From Polysphondylium violaceum (taxonomy: Eukaryota > Evosea > Eumycetozoa > Dictyosteliales > Dictyosteliaceae), in the NCBI GenBank assembly GCA_000277445.1, contig AJWJ01000005.1, forward strand, positions 1-64,000: DNA of 64,000 nucleotides, in the 5' to 3' direction. Shown here one piece after another: positions 1 through 10,510 of this stretch. Made by a program: the position numbers and the translations under genes. The number at the start of each line of letters is the position of its first letter. Position 1 is the stretch's first letter. Below the pieces are notes generated by a model. The model was not told the DNA's origin. It searched no databases and saw only the letters and a program-made list of their open reading frames with translations.

Positions 1-43
1 AAAAAAAAAAAACCCCGAACAAATGAATTTATCCCATTTAAAG

Positions 44-116
44 TGGAGAAGAAGGGTATCGATCCCTTTACCTCTCGCATGCTAAGCGAGCGCTCTACCA
101 TCTGAGCTACATCCCC
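44..116 (-). tRNA. tRNA-Ala (anticodon AGC)
   Basis: The reverse complement folds as a 73-nt cloverleaf with no intron. It has a GGGGATG acceptor strand, a D-arm TAGCTCAGATGGTAGAGC, an anticodon stem and loop with AGC in CTTAGCATG, a T-arm with loop ATCGATA, and discriminator A. The A at position 54 and the overall sequence are normal for eukaryotic cytosolic alanine tRNA. CCA is not encoded beyond the discriminator, as expected for a nuclear gene. The internal A and B boxes are intact, so it should be transcribed by RNA polymerase III. Confidence 0.95.
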
Positions 117-194
117 TTATGTGAGAATTTTAAAAACTCAGTTATATTTGTACAACTGTGTCTATTTAAATTTTCTTTTATTGAAGGAGGGACA

Positions 195-1400
195 AGATAT
201 CTCAACAGTTTAATAATAAAATAGATGATTTACTCTTATCAATCAATAAGTTGGCTCAAGAGAATAAGAAATTAAAATTCAACAATGAAATTTCAATAAT
301 GGAAAATGAAAAACGAGGTTTAGATATCATCAAAGATTCTGATAAATTAAAAGTAAATAATGAGGAAAAGGATAAAATAATAGAGGATTTGATAGAAAAC
401 CAATAAAAAAAAATGCATCAAGATCTATTAAAATCAATCTATACTAGAGAAACATCCAAAATAATTAGCTAAATATTTTCATACAATTAATGATTGGATA
501 GATGATACTAATATTCTTACTTTTAAATTGCTCTATCGTGTAAATATCACTTTTTTTTCAATATGATGTTGAGTTGATTAATTTATTAAAAATATATTAA
601 TTCCTAGGCATCTGAAAGTGATTTTGGTACATCCATTTTTCATTCTAAATGTGATGGAAAAGGAGCTACAATTTCAATTTTTGAAACAACAGAAGGGGAA
701 ATATTTGGTGGATAATAGTCAATCTTGGAACAGTGATAAAATATGGTATGGTGATAATAAATGTTTTATTTTTACATTGGTGAATAAACATGGAATTCAA
801 CCAACTAAATACATAAATATATCGGATATATCCCATATTAAATGTGTCTTTGGTCATATTTTCTATGGTCCATGTTTTTCAGACATAGTAATTTCAGGTC
901 AAACAAATTCTTATCAATATTTCCCTAAATACTATATTGACAGTACATAAAAAGGTGAGTCAACTTTAACATCAAGTAAAAAATTCGTTCTTAAAGATTA
1001 TGAGGTCTATCAACGTTGATCTCTCGTATTAGTTTTCAAACTAATAAAAATAGAAAAAGTTATCATAGTCATTAAGTAAAATTTAAAAATTGTATTTTTT
1101 TAATCTAATCTATAGTATTACAACTTGAAAACTAATACGAGAGATCAACAATAAAGAGTTCAAATTGAAGAAACTGTACCATGTTGATGGAAAAAATGAT
1201 TTTGATCGAAGACTTTTTCATTCTAAATGTGATGGTAGAGGCCCTACTATTACAATCTTTTAAACAGATGGTGATATATTTGGTGGCTATAATATATTAC
1301 CATGGACAATTTTAATCAATTTCTTGTTACCATCTTTACACATGAAGAACAATAAACTATTAAACCCATCTAACGATTATAATAATTTGCTTTAAATGGA
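195..1400 (+). pseudogene. Decayed coiled-coil plus TLDc-domain gene
   Basis: The first 220 bp read as a charged coiled coil (QENKKLKFNNEISIMENEKR) and then hit stops. A recognisable TLDc core follows: FKLLYR, a GT-AG intron at 540-607, FHSKCDGKGATISIFETTEG, then after a frameshift near 713 SQSWNSDKIWYGDNKCFIFT and NKHGIQPTKY. A second degenerate TLDc start lies at about 1165-1380 (LFHSKCDGRGPTITIF, a stop, then TDGDIFGGYN). TLDc proteins form large families in dictyostelids. The kept intron argues for decay of a genomic copy, not a processed one. The two TLDc stretches may be a partial tandem duplication. No intact reading frame remains, so I call it a pseudogene. A small inverted-repeat element splits the two halves. 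Confidence 0.75.
1015..1149. mobile_element. 135-bp MITE-like element with 25-bp perfect terminal inverted repeats
   Basis: The 25 bases at 1015-1039 (beginning GTTGATCTCTCGTATTAG) are exactly the reverse complement of 1125-1149. The interior is AT-rich and non-coding. It sits inside the TLDc pseudogene between the two TLDc stretches, so it is younger than that gene. I see no clear target-site duplication: CAAC precedes the left end and also forms the last four bases of the right end. The structure fits a non-autonomous DNA transposon; the superfamily cannot be named from this copy alone. Confidence 0.6.
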
Positions 1401-1430
1401 TTTTTACTAAAAGAAAGCAGTATTAGGATA

Positions 1431-2251
1431 TTTCAAAAAGTAATCGACATTTATTTGAAGTGCACACAAGTGTTATTTTTACACTATTCATTTAAATAAA
1501 TCAATGAGAGAGCATACCTATGGTGGGTGGCCCAATCTTATTGTGTCTGCAAAAATCATAAAAATCAACACAAATCTAGATCTGTTTTTTTTTTCAAAAT
1601 AAAAACTCTCCCTGAAATCCACACTCAAAATCTGATTAAAAAAATATGGATGTGTCCAACTCCCAAAAAATTTTAATAAAAAATAAAAAAAAATAAAAAA
1701 AAATAGAGAATAAGACGTAATTTCATCAATGTTTTGAGAATAAACGCATTTTGTTGTGTGTGTTTGAGCGAATCACTTTTGGGTTGTTTTTTTTGCATTC
1801 ATTATTCATAAATCTATATCAAACACTGTGGATGTTTTTTATCGGCGAAAAAAATACACACACATTCACAAATTTAAACACACCTCTTTTTAAATTTTCT
1901 TAATATTTATTTTACCTCCCAACCAAACACAAACAACACTCATCCATATAAAACAATACATTACAATAATATTAGTTTCCTAAAGGAGATGACATTTCAT
2001 TTTTTTTTACAGCCCTAACTCATTTCCATTATTATTTATTATTTATTTATTTGTACACATTATATAGTTTTAGTAATAGTGTACAGTGTATTATTATTTA
2101 TTATTTATTTATTTAAACCTTGATATAGTATAATATAGTACTATACCATCATCATACCTTATTTATTTATTCATCACCTCACACAACACACACACACATA
2201 CATATATAGTTTTTTACTAGCCTATTATATAATTATTTATTTATCAATACA
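1431..2251. other. Intergenic, AT-rich, upstream of ncfA
   Basis: No open frame or RNA gene is seen. The stretch holds A and T runs and repeated TTATTTATTTAT motifs, and CA-repeat DNA just before the start codon at 2252, as is usual for a dictyostelid promoter and 5' leader. Confidence 0.6.
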
Positions 2252-3625
2252 ATGTTAAAAGCCACATTAAGAAAATGGAATCAATCTATCGACTCGTATG
2301 GCAGGGGACAGACTAATGAAGCAATTGGATTGCTTACGAGTGTTGACCCCACTGCCAAAATCAACTACAACATCGGGGTGATGTATTGCAAGAATGCCAA
2401 CTATGCCGCATCGATCGATTTTTTCACACGATCAATAGATTTGGACAAATGGTTGGCAGCATCGTATTTTATGCGTGGTGTTGCCAATCACTTGAGCGGC
2501 AATCTTAATCATGCTATCGTCGACTATGACGAATCTATTCAGCGTCTCAGAGGTCACGAGTATATAGATTACAGACAGTTGGGGTTGGATACCAAGTTGC
2601 TGTTGTGCGAGATCCTCTTTAACAAGGCCATTGCCCTGGGCAGAGCAGGGGGCAGTGTGGCTGCACAGGCATTACAGTGTATGGTGATTTCCGAGGATCC
2701 CTCGTTTCGACAAGAGTGCAAGAGATTACAAGATACAGGCGGGAGTGCGACGTTTAATATACGCATGATACCCATCAATCTACTATTCAGACCGCCCAAG
2801 GTATCCGATAAAGACGGTCCATCTTCATCTGCATCGTCTGCATCGTCGTCTTCGAATAGTATACCTATTCCCAAAAGCAGCGGTGTGTCTACTGCGAGCA
2901 GTGGCGGCAGTCTCCCCTCACCTCCCGTGAAAAAGCCTTCGCCCCCTCTGCCCACCCCGCCCAAGCCTCCCTCGGTTCTATCCAAATCCTTTTCACCAAC
3001 CACTACCACCACCACCACATCATACTCTTCATTATCATCATCAACGGGCACCAGACCAGCCCCATCACCCTCATTTGCATCAAAGAATCCACCCAAACCT
3101 CCACCACTCCCTAAAAAGCCATTACCATCTCGACCCATCAGTATGATTGTTCAAGAGGTATCAATCACCATCAAAGTCACCTACAAAGATAAAAGACTCA
3201 TACAAATCACCAATCCATGCAACATATCAACACTACGACAAAAGGTAGACATCAAGTTTGGTATCAACAGCAGAGATCTCTATTTCAAGTATCCATACAG
3301 TGGCGACAATGAATATTATCCCATTAAATCTCAAAAAGATTTAGATTTAGCCTTATCAATACCCCTCACAGATTTAGTTATTTCAGATTACGACGATACA
3401 GATTATAATAGTAATAGTAGTTATTCATCATCATATGAGCAACCATCACATGCCACTACAACCACCACCAGTGGTATTAGTTTAGAAAAATCATACAATA
3501 CTATCCCAACAAGACCCACTCAATCTAGACCAGCGCCCCCAATACCAACAGCAAGTAATACGGGTACCATTGGTCGATCAAATAGTAGGTTTGCTCCTCC
3601 AATTCCTGCGAGAAATCCTGTATAA
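2252..3625 (+). CDS. ncfA: p67phox-like NADPH oxidase activator
   Basis: Single exon, 457 residues. Residues about 5-160 are four TPR-like helical repeats close to p67phox (INYNIGVMYCKNANYAASID; FFTRSIDLDKWLAASYFMRG; QRLRGHEYIDYRQLGL). LLFRPP at 177-182 matches the family's activation-domain start. A Ser/Pro/Thr-rich linker with poly-proline patches (PPPLPKKP) runs to about 300. A PB1 domain follows at about 302-372 (KVTYKDKRLIQITN; FKYPYSGDNEYYPIKSQKDL). The C-terminus carries another Pro-rich stretch (RPAPPIP). In the family this protein binds Rac through the TPRs and activates gp91phox-type oxidases at membranes. I see no SH3 domain, unlike the two of animal p67phox. Bases 2280-3000 are unusually GC-rich for the window. 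Identification is firm. Confidence 0.88.
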   Translation: MLKATLRKWNQSIDSYGRGQTNEAIGLLTSVDPTAKINYNIGVMYCKNANYAASIDFFTRSIDLDKWLAASYFMRGVANHLSGNLNHAIVDYDESIQRLRGHEYIDYRQLGLDTKLLLCEILFNKAIALGRAGGSVAAQALQCMVISEDPSFRQECKRLQDTGGSATFNIRMIPINLLFRPPKVSDKDGPSSSASSASSSSNSIPIPKSSGVSTASSGGSLPSPPVKKPSPPLPTPPKPPSVLSKSFSPTTTTTTTSYSSLSSSTGTRPAPSPSFASKNPPKPPPLPKKPLPSRPISMIVQEVSITIKVTYKDKRLIQITNPCNISTLRQKVDIKFGINSRDLYFKYPYSGDNEYYPIKSQKDLDLALSIPLTDLVISDYDDTDYNSNSSYSSSYEQPSHATTTTTSGISLEKSYNTIPTRPTQSRPAPPIPTASNTGTIGRSNSRFAPPIPARNPV

Positions 3626-3801
3626 ATAAATATTTATTTATTTTCATTGAATCTCTTGTGTGTGATTGGTAATTTTATTAAATTAAATTAAAAAAAAAAA
3701 CAAAAAAAAAAAATACATTGTTTAGTAGTGGGGGGTTATTGGTGTGTGAATTATTGAAAATGAACCAAATCAATTCACATTCAACATCCATATTCTTTAT
3801 C

Positions 3802-5343
3802 ATGTTTAAATATAAAAGATATATTTTTATTTGTTTATTTTTATTTTTTTTAAAAGTTTATTCAGCAACATATTCACCAAATTGGGATTCATTAAATTCT
3901 AGACCAAATCCATCATGGGTATGTAATTAGATAAGCTATTTTTAATATATTTAGACATCATGTTTTAATAGAATAACAACAATAGTACGACTCCTCTAAA
4001 TTTGGAATTTTTATTCATTGGGGTGTTTATGCAGTACCTGCATTTGGAAATTTATCCTCAGCAGAATGGTATTGGTTTGCTATAAACCATCCTTGGTTTG
4101 ATAATGGTACTGCTATGGATTACCATTATAGAGCATATGGTCAAAACTATCATTATCAAGTATGTATCTATTTCATCTTAGATTAGTGAATATTAGTAAT
4201 AATCATTTAAAATAATAATAGGACTTTGCAAATGATTTCAAGGCAGAAATGTTTGATCCAAATTTATGGGCAAATATAATCGAATCTTCAGGTGCCAAAT
4301 ATGTGGTTTTCACATCAAAGCACCATGAGGGATTTACCATGTGGCCCAGTGCCCAATCGTGGGGTTGGAATAGTGTAGATTTGGGTCCACAAATGGATTT
4401 GGTTGGCATTTTAACAAAGGCTATTAAAGCAAAGGGTATACACATGGGCTTGTATCATTCATTGTTCGAATGGTACAATCCATTGTATTTGGCAGACAAT
4501 AGTACTGTACCTCCTCAAACAAATACCTATGTACAGGAAATTCTTTTACCTCAACTCAAAGATATTGTATTGTCCTATGAACCGGATGTAGTGTGGGCCG
4601 ATGGAGAGTGGGAACAAAATGATACGTATTGGGAGAGTACAGAATTCATAGCATGGCTTTATAATGATAGTCCTGTCAAGGATAGTGTAGTTGTAAATGA
4701 TCGTTGGGGATTGGGATGTCGAAATACCAATGGTGGATTCTGGACAGGTGGTGATAAATGGAATCCAGGTCATTTGGTAGACCATAAGTGGGAAAATTGC
4801 AACACAATTGGTAGATCATGGGGATATGATGAATGGGAGCCATTTATTTGGTACCAAACGTCAACTTATCTAATTCAGCAAATGATCATTACCGTTAGTT
4901 GTGGTGGAAATTATCTACTCGATGTGGGCCCAACGGCCAGTGGTATTATCCCTCCATTGATGGTTGAGAGACTAACAGATATAGGCAATTGGCTATCAAT
5001 CAATGGTGAAGCAATATATGAATCTGTTCCATGGAGATGTCAAAATGACTCGTCTACACCCGATATCTGGTACACTTATAACAATGAATCCATGTCTATT
5101 TATGCATTTGTTTTCAATTGGCCAACAGATAATAAAGTAACTCTATCTGATCCAATTCCAGGTGACAAATCTCAAGTACTTTTAATGGGTGTAAATAATA
5201 TCAACCATCAAAATACTCCAACTTCAATGAATATTTCATTTAAATCTATCTCTTCGGGTGGTCTTCAAGTTACTTTACCATCCCTAACTCCAACTCAATT
5301 CCCTCCATTTGTATATACATTAAAATTGGTAAATTTTAAATAA
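3802..5343 (+). CDS. alfA: Alpha-L-fucosidase (GH29)
   Basis: Three exons: 3802-3918, 3986-4159, 4222-5343; 470 residues. I start at 3802 because [18 protein letters not shown] is a clean signal peptide; an in-frame ATG at 3718 would bury it. GH29 landmarks are the [16 protein letters not shown] entry, [26 protein letters not shown], and [10 protein letters not shown], whose first Asp of ADGE is the expected nucleophile. [13 protein letters not shown] closes the barrel, and a beta-sandwich C-terminus follows. The enzyme removes terminal alpha-linked fucose from glycoconjugates and should act in lysosomes or be secreted. Length is normal for the family. N-glycosylation sequons are frequent. 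Confidence 0.9.
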
Positions 5344-5428
5344 AAAAAAGAACGAAAGGTTGTAATTTTGAATTAATAAATGATATTATCATATCATTTA
5401 TTGAATGGGAATTATAAAAACAATGAGT

Positions 5429-6185
5429 TTAATATTTCTTTTGAATGTTTCTAGATTTCATAGTTTCTTGAATTTTGGCTAAAAGTTTGGCGACGGGTGG
5501 TCTTTGGGAGAGTAAATTGAGCCATCTTTTAATGTTTACATATTTAGCTTCATCATTGAATTGGATATCAGCATCAGCTCCCATATATGGTAAATAAAGA
5601 GCCCAACCCCAATAAGCAATATCGGCAATAGTGTATTCATTACCAGCGATATAGGTGTTGTCTTTTAATTGAGTATCGATGACATTCAAGAGTCTAATTA
5701 ATTCATTAGTATATCTTTTGATACTGTATTCAGATTTTTCTGGGGCAAAGTACAAAAAGTGAGCGTATTGGCCAAAAAATGGTCCAAAACCTGAAACTTG
5801 GTGATTTAACCATTGGAATACTTGAGCTCTTTCTCTTGGGTGGCCTAATGAATTAAATATTAGTATTTTATGAAATAATTGTAGACTAATAATATAAAGT
5901 AAGTAATTACTTACTTTGGTCTGGTAAAAATTTGTGTTCCTTTTCAGCAAAATAAGTTAAAATAGCACCAGATTCAAAAAGATTAAGAGGTGGGCTAAGA
6001 GTGTTGTCAACGATGGCTGGGACTTTGTTGTTTGGGCTAATTTTAAGGAATTCTGGTTTGAATTGGTCACCAGCCATGATGTTGACTTGGTGGAAATTGT
6101 ATTCAATACCTAATTCGTCAAGTAATAATTCAATTTTGTAGACATTGGATGTACCAGCACCATATAAATCAATTTGAGCAGACAT
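5429..6185 (-). CDS. Glutathione S-transferase, Ure2p/YfcG-like
   Basis: Two exons, complement of 5915-6185 and 5429-5844, joined inside a Ser codon (LPDQ-S-HPRERAQ); 228 residues. The N-terminal thioredoxin fold reads IDLYGAGTSNVYKIELLLDE, with NNKVPAIVD (the cis-proline loop) and LFESGAILTYFAE (the glutathione gamma-glutamyl site, ES). The all-helical C-terminal domain has QVFQWLNHQVSGFGPFFGQY and YTIADIAYWGWALY. GTSNVYK and the ES-GAIL-Y pattern place it with the nu-class / Ure2p-like group, which acts as glutathione transferase, peroxidase or disulfide reductase in the cytosol. Its upstream region is shared head-to-head with the SPIN90-domain gene. Confidence 0.88.
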
Positions 6186-6784
6186 TATTTGTTAATTTAT
6201 GTATATATAAAATGAAAATAAAAGGTTATTTAAGATTGTTGTTTGTTTAATAAAAGAATGATTTGAATAATGAAATTAAAAAAAAACTTTTTGTCTTTTT
6301 ATAGTTTTTTCGAAAAGATCTTGTGTTTTTTTAAAATAATGGGATTCACCGTTCAGAATTCTATCGAAAATGGAATCCAAGTTCCTTTATACAGAAAATC
6401 AAAAAGATATTAATAATTTCATTAAATTATGCCCTGTACGAATTAGACTTTCTAAAAAGAGAGGCAATTTGTATGATTTAAAATGACGTTTAGAAATCAA
6501 GCCAAACGGCAGAATTTCCCACTTGTGTTAAAAAAACTTGTGGGTTTGGAAAAAATCCCTTTTTTTTATTTTTTTATTTTTAGAGTTATGGAAGAAAACT
6601 CTATTAGAATCCTTTGACTTTATGGTATAAAACTACTCTTACTACAGTACTAAGATATTGTTATAACAATATATCAATCAATTATTATTTCTAAACCAAT
6701 CTGGATTTTAAGTAATATGAACAACAACAAATAAAGAGTTTTTTATTTTTTTAATTTTTTGTTTATTTTTTTTTTCAAATAATA
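6186..6784. promoter_or_regulatory. Shared divergent upstream region
   Basis: About 600 bp lie between the start codons of the divergent glutathione transferase and SPIN90-domain genes. No coding or RNA feature is seen. T-runs sit immediately before the + strand start. Both promoters must lie here, but I can point to no specific factor site. Confidence 0.5.
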
Positions 6785-8021
6785 ATGTCAGACGAATACC
6801 AACATCAAGAAGTTGAAGAACAAGAGCAACAAATAAATGTACAAGACATTAAAGATAGTATATACGGTATAGTTGATAAAGAACATATAGATGTTGAGTT
6901 GATTAGAGATTTAATTCAAAAAATACAACAATTGGAAATAAATGATGCAATCGATAGTATAAAACATGAAAATTATCATATCATTCGTTTAATGTGTAGA
7001 GAAGCAGGAAGAGTATATATGCATACATTATTGATAAATATATAGAATGAGGTTAATTAATAATGGTTGATGAATATTTAATAGAGTATAGATACACAAC
7101 TAGTGACAGAGATTGTACAGTTTATAAATGGTGTTTCAAATGAAATTAAAGAAATTATAAATATTATTATAGAGGAACAAGGTTTTAAATGGATTATACC
7201 AAATCTATTTATGGTTGATGAAAGGACAACTGCACTCTATTATTTGGACTTGATAAACTTTATACTCACTCAGGATGAATATAGTGATAGCAATTCCTTT
7301 CAAAATGAATTTAATAGACTCGATAGTATATTTCTTGAAAGCTTGATTGATTTAGCGTTAGTTTATAATGGTTATTACGATACCGCTCCTTTATATAAAT
7401 GTTTTTATACAATGGTAAGAAGCAGTCTTTTACAATAACAATAACATAACAATAACAACTAACATTTCATGTCATCTATATTTGTAGTTTGGATATCAAA
7501 AGAATACAATATGTGATAACTATAGCCCTCTTGTTAGAAAACTATATTCAATTCAAAAAGCACCTGAATTTGGACCTGAACTAATTGCTTTATTAAATAG
7601 AGGTATAGTGTATCTGTGTGTAATCTCTATTATATCATTCATATTAACATACGAACACTATTATATAGATATCGAATACAAACTATTACCACAATGTTTA
7701 TCATTGATTAATGATTTGTTTTCATTTAGTCAGGAATTTAATATTGGATGTTTCTTTTATACATTGGACATTAAAGTAATCATTGATATTATTATTAGAG
7801 AAATACATAATTTAGATGAAATGGATCCAGCTAGATGGCAATATTTAGAGGTATTGTCAAATATCATTGATCACAGTGAATATCAGAAATTAGAATACAA
7901 AGTACAAGACATAAGATCAGTTGTTTCCGATCTACTTGATGAAAGATCAACAGAAAAAGATCCTATATCGGGTACCCTGGCTCAAACCATTTTAAATAAA
8001 TTACAAAACTTTAGTTTATAA
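6785..8021 (+). CDS. SPIN90/Ldb17 (NCKIPSD) leucine-rich domain protein
   Basis: Four exons: 6785-7012, 7085-7414, 7488-7602, 7669-8021; 341 residues. The N-terminus is short, acidic and Gln-rich. The rest is helical and Leu/Ile-rich. The last third carries the family signature: LPQCLSLINDLFSFS, then TLDIKVIIDIIIREIHNLDE and MDPARWQYLEVLSNIID. This matches the SPIN90/Ldb17/Dip1 leucine-rich domain, whose members activate Arp2/3 complex without a mother filament to seed linear actin filaments and bind SH3 partners in endocytosis. I see no SH3 domain here, as in fungal Dip1. All three introns keep frame and the joins fall within predicted helices. Confidence 0.8.
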
Positions 8022-8108
8022 TAGAGATAGAATATACATACATATGTGGCTATCTCTATCCATCATCATGCATATATTATACCTATATAATAATATTATT
8101 TACAGTTT

Positions 8109-8832
8109 TTATTTTAAATTTAATATACTATCCTCTTCACCATCTTTGGAATCATGTAAACTATCATGATCGTGATGATGTAAATGATGACTATTATGAT
8201 CTTCATTTCTATCATAGTTTAAAATTATAGTTTGAGGTGAAGTTTGACAATGATCTGTTGCTGTTGATGTTGTTGTTTCTTTCCTATATTGTTTGTATTG
8301 TCTCTATATTAATTTACTGTACTATCTATCTATAATAATAATGATTATTATTTTATTAAAACACACTTACATCATTGATATATATTCTTTATTTGTTGGA
8401 TGCTCTAAAAATAAACAATAACCAATTGCAGCACCCGTCAAAACAGATATAGTTAGACCTAAATTTAATGACATTATTACCATCATTAATGAATAATGAA
8501 AACTCATTGTAAGAACATGTAATCCTGTCAAATAGAATTTCAATTTCCATATTGTTTTCCAATTACTAAGTAATAGTAATATAAAAAGATATTAATAACT
8601 TTTTAAATATATAAACACCACAATAAACATACTGTATCCTAGTTGTTGGATCATTTGAGCTAAATGTGTAGATTCTATAGACTTTTTGTTTTAATGTTTG
8701 CAAATACTCCAACATAAAACTAGTTAATAATACAATAATAAATGCAAGGAGATAAGACCACCAATTGCTTTGAAAATCAATAATTGTATGCTCGCTCATT
8801 ATTGTTTTTTTCTGAGTATGACTGTGATCCAT
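8109..8832 (-). CDS. Ctr-type (SLC31) copper transporter
   Basis: Exons: complement of 8633-8832, 8371-8565, and probably 8109-8301; about 195 residues. The first membrane helix is WWSYLLAFIIVLLTSFMLEY. Exon 2 carries the family core LTMSFHYSLMMVIMSLNLGL with the MxxxM copper-selectivity filter, then TGAAIGYCLF with GxxxG in helix 3. These trimeric channels import Cu(I) at the plasma membrane or the contractile vacuole. The N-terminus has few Met but starts MDHSH. The last acceptor is uncertain: the ATATAG acceptor gives a short tail, while GAG four bases away gives a His/Asp-rich tail (HHLHHHDHDSLHD) that could bind copper. Helices 1-3 are firm. Confidence 0.85.
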
Positions 8833-9045
8833 GTATTATTACTATTATATAATAATACTAATAAAAGATCCTTTGTTACTATAAATAAATAGAAATAAAT
8901 AAATAAATAAAATAAATAGAAAGCACTCTCTCACCACACACACACACAATCACACACGATCACAATAATCACACACAAATCTTACTCCAATGACATACTT
9001 TTTAATAAAAAAAAAAAATTAAATGAAAAAAAATAAAATATAAAA

Positions 9046-9168
9046 TTAAGTATCATATGAAACAATTTCGATATCTTTATCAAGGTTTGGATCTTCAAAA
9101 TCATTTTCAATGTCAGATGGATCATTAAAACCTAGACTCGATGATTTTTGACAAGTGATGGAGAGACT
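9046..9168 (-). other. Coding-like fragment with acidic C-terminus
   Basis: An open stretch of 40 codons ends in a stop and reads like a real protein tail (SLGFNDPSDIENDFEDPN, then IEIVSYDT). A stop lies just upstream and I found no convincing upstream exon. It may be the last exon of a gene whose other exons I could not trace, or a remnant. Confidence 0.25.
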
Positions 9169-9217
9169 ACGTCAACAGAGTTTGTCTAGTGAAAGTAGAA
9201 TTGGAGGAGCTGTGTGT
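9158..9217 (+). other. Possible short first exon or gene remnant
   Basis: An ATG opens 20 codons (MERLRQQSLSSESRIGGAVC) that end exactly at a strong donor, GTAAGTCC. Downstream, acceptor-preceded open stretches occur at about 9321 (ACCTTGTTTGATGAAAC) and 9901 (GCACAGTATACTGG), but they do not assemble into a protein I recognise. It overlaps the opposite-strand fragment, so at most one of the two is real. Confidence 0.2.
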
Positions 9218-10510
9218 GTAAGTCCTTTTTTTGTTTTCTTTTCCTCTTTTGAAAAATAGTTGTGTAATAACACTGTCTCTCTTGTTGACCTGAATTAAAT
9301 CTCTGGTGGTGTTTATACAGACCTTGTTTGATGAAACAAGTTTTTTTCATTGTTTTTTTTTTGAAATCAATTATCCCTACATACTAAATGAATGAATAAT
9401 TTAACTCGACACTCTCATGAAGTATTTTTAGCCTTTTCCCTCTATCGATTTAAGTTAACTTATGTCCAACTATAGTGTAGGTCTTTAGTTATTTTTCCAA
9501 AGTGGTCAATTATTTTTATTCTTTAAATGTATGATGGTCAGATACAATTCTTTTTTTTAAACTATGCTTTCCACAAATGTACTTTGCTTGGATTAATTAT
9601 TAAATAAAAAACAAGGACAAATAAACTCCGGAGGTCTTTAGTAAAAATTTTAAACCATAGAAATACAATTAATGTTCTAGTTTTAATTCAAACTTGGAAT
9701 AATTTCGATTATCGATTAATTATAAATATATTCAAGGCACTTGTGGATATTTTTTTTTTTTTTTCAATTTCGAGAGATTGAAAAAAAAAAAAAAAAAAAA
9801 AACTTTTTTTTTAATTGAGAATTTTGTTGTGTATATATATTATTAGTAATTATATTTGGTCGTGTGTTAATATATATTCAATAAATAACATCGCACTCTA
9901 GGCACAGTATACTGGATTAGTACCAATCATAGATACCTATTTAATAATCCTTCAGATTCATACAAATAAACGCAAACATATATAATATATATTTAAAAAA
10001 AGGTAAATATTGATTTTTAAAAAATATTATTGTTGTTGTTTTATTTATTATTATTGGTTTAAAATACACATTCAATTTCAATTCCACATTGAATAACAAA
10101 GATAAAAAAAAAGTAACAAGACACTTTGAAAAAGAACAAAGAAAAAAAAAAAAAAAAAAAAAGAAAAAAACGAGTTTACTATCAGATATCATATTATCAT
10201 CATTATCATTATCATTGTTATTATTACCATCCTTAATATTATTAATTATTATTATTACTATCTATTACAATATCAATCCATAAATATACAATCAATTTAA
10301 TTTCATATCGATAGAAAACTATATAATAATAATCAATAACGACGACAACAACAACTTTTTATAATATATTAATAGTAATAATTGATTGATTGATAATTGT
10401 TTCTAATATTAATTTTAAATTGATAATTGATAATTGATAATTTATTATTTATTATTTATTTGTTTTTGTTGTTTGATTAATTAATTTGTGTATTTGATGA
10501 AAAGAAGAAG
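9218..10510. other. Long intergenic region upstream of the zinc-finger/JmjC gene
   Basis: Apart from the doubtful exon pieces above and the A/T hairpin at 9750-9795, this is AT-rich DNA with homopolymer runs. No supported gene is seen. The last 200 bp repeat ATTGATAATTGATAAT motifs before the start codon at 10511. Confidence 0.5.
9750..9795. repeat. Perfect 19-bp A/T inverted repeat
   Basis: Fifteen T plus CAAT at 9750-9768 are mirrored by ATTG plus fifteen A at 9777-9795, with an 8-base loop TTCGAGAG. The A run continues to 9802. It would extrude as a hairpin. It lies in non-coding DNA and may reflect homopolymer expansion around a short palindrome. Confidence 0.7.

Noticed and set aside
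2569-3138. Minus-strand 189-codon frame inside ncfA
   Set aside because: It is the antisense shadow of Ser/Pro-rich ncfA codons; Gly/Val-rich composition and no homology.
3718-3801. Upstream start for the fucosidase at 3718
   Set aside because: It would place 28 residues before a strong signal peptide and prevent secretion.
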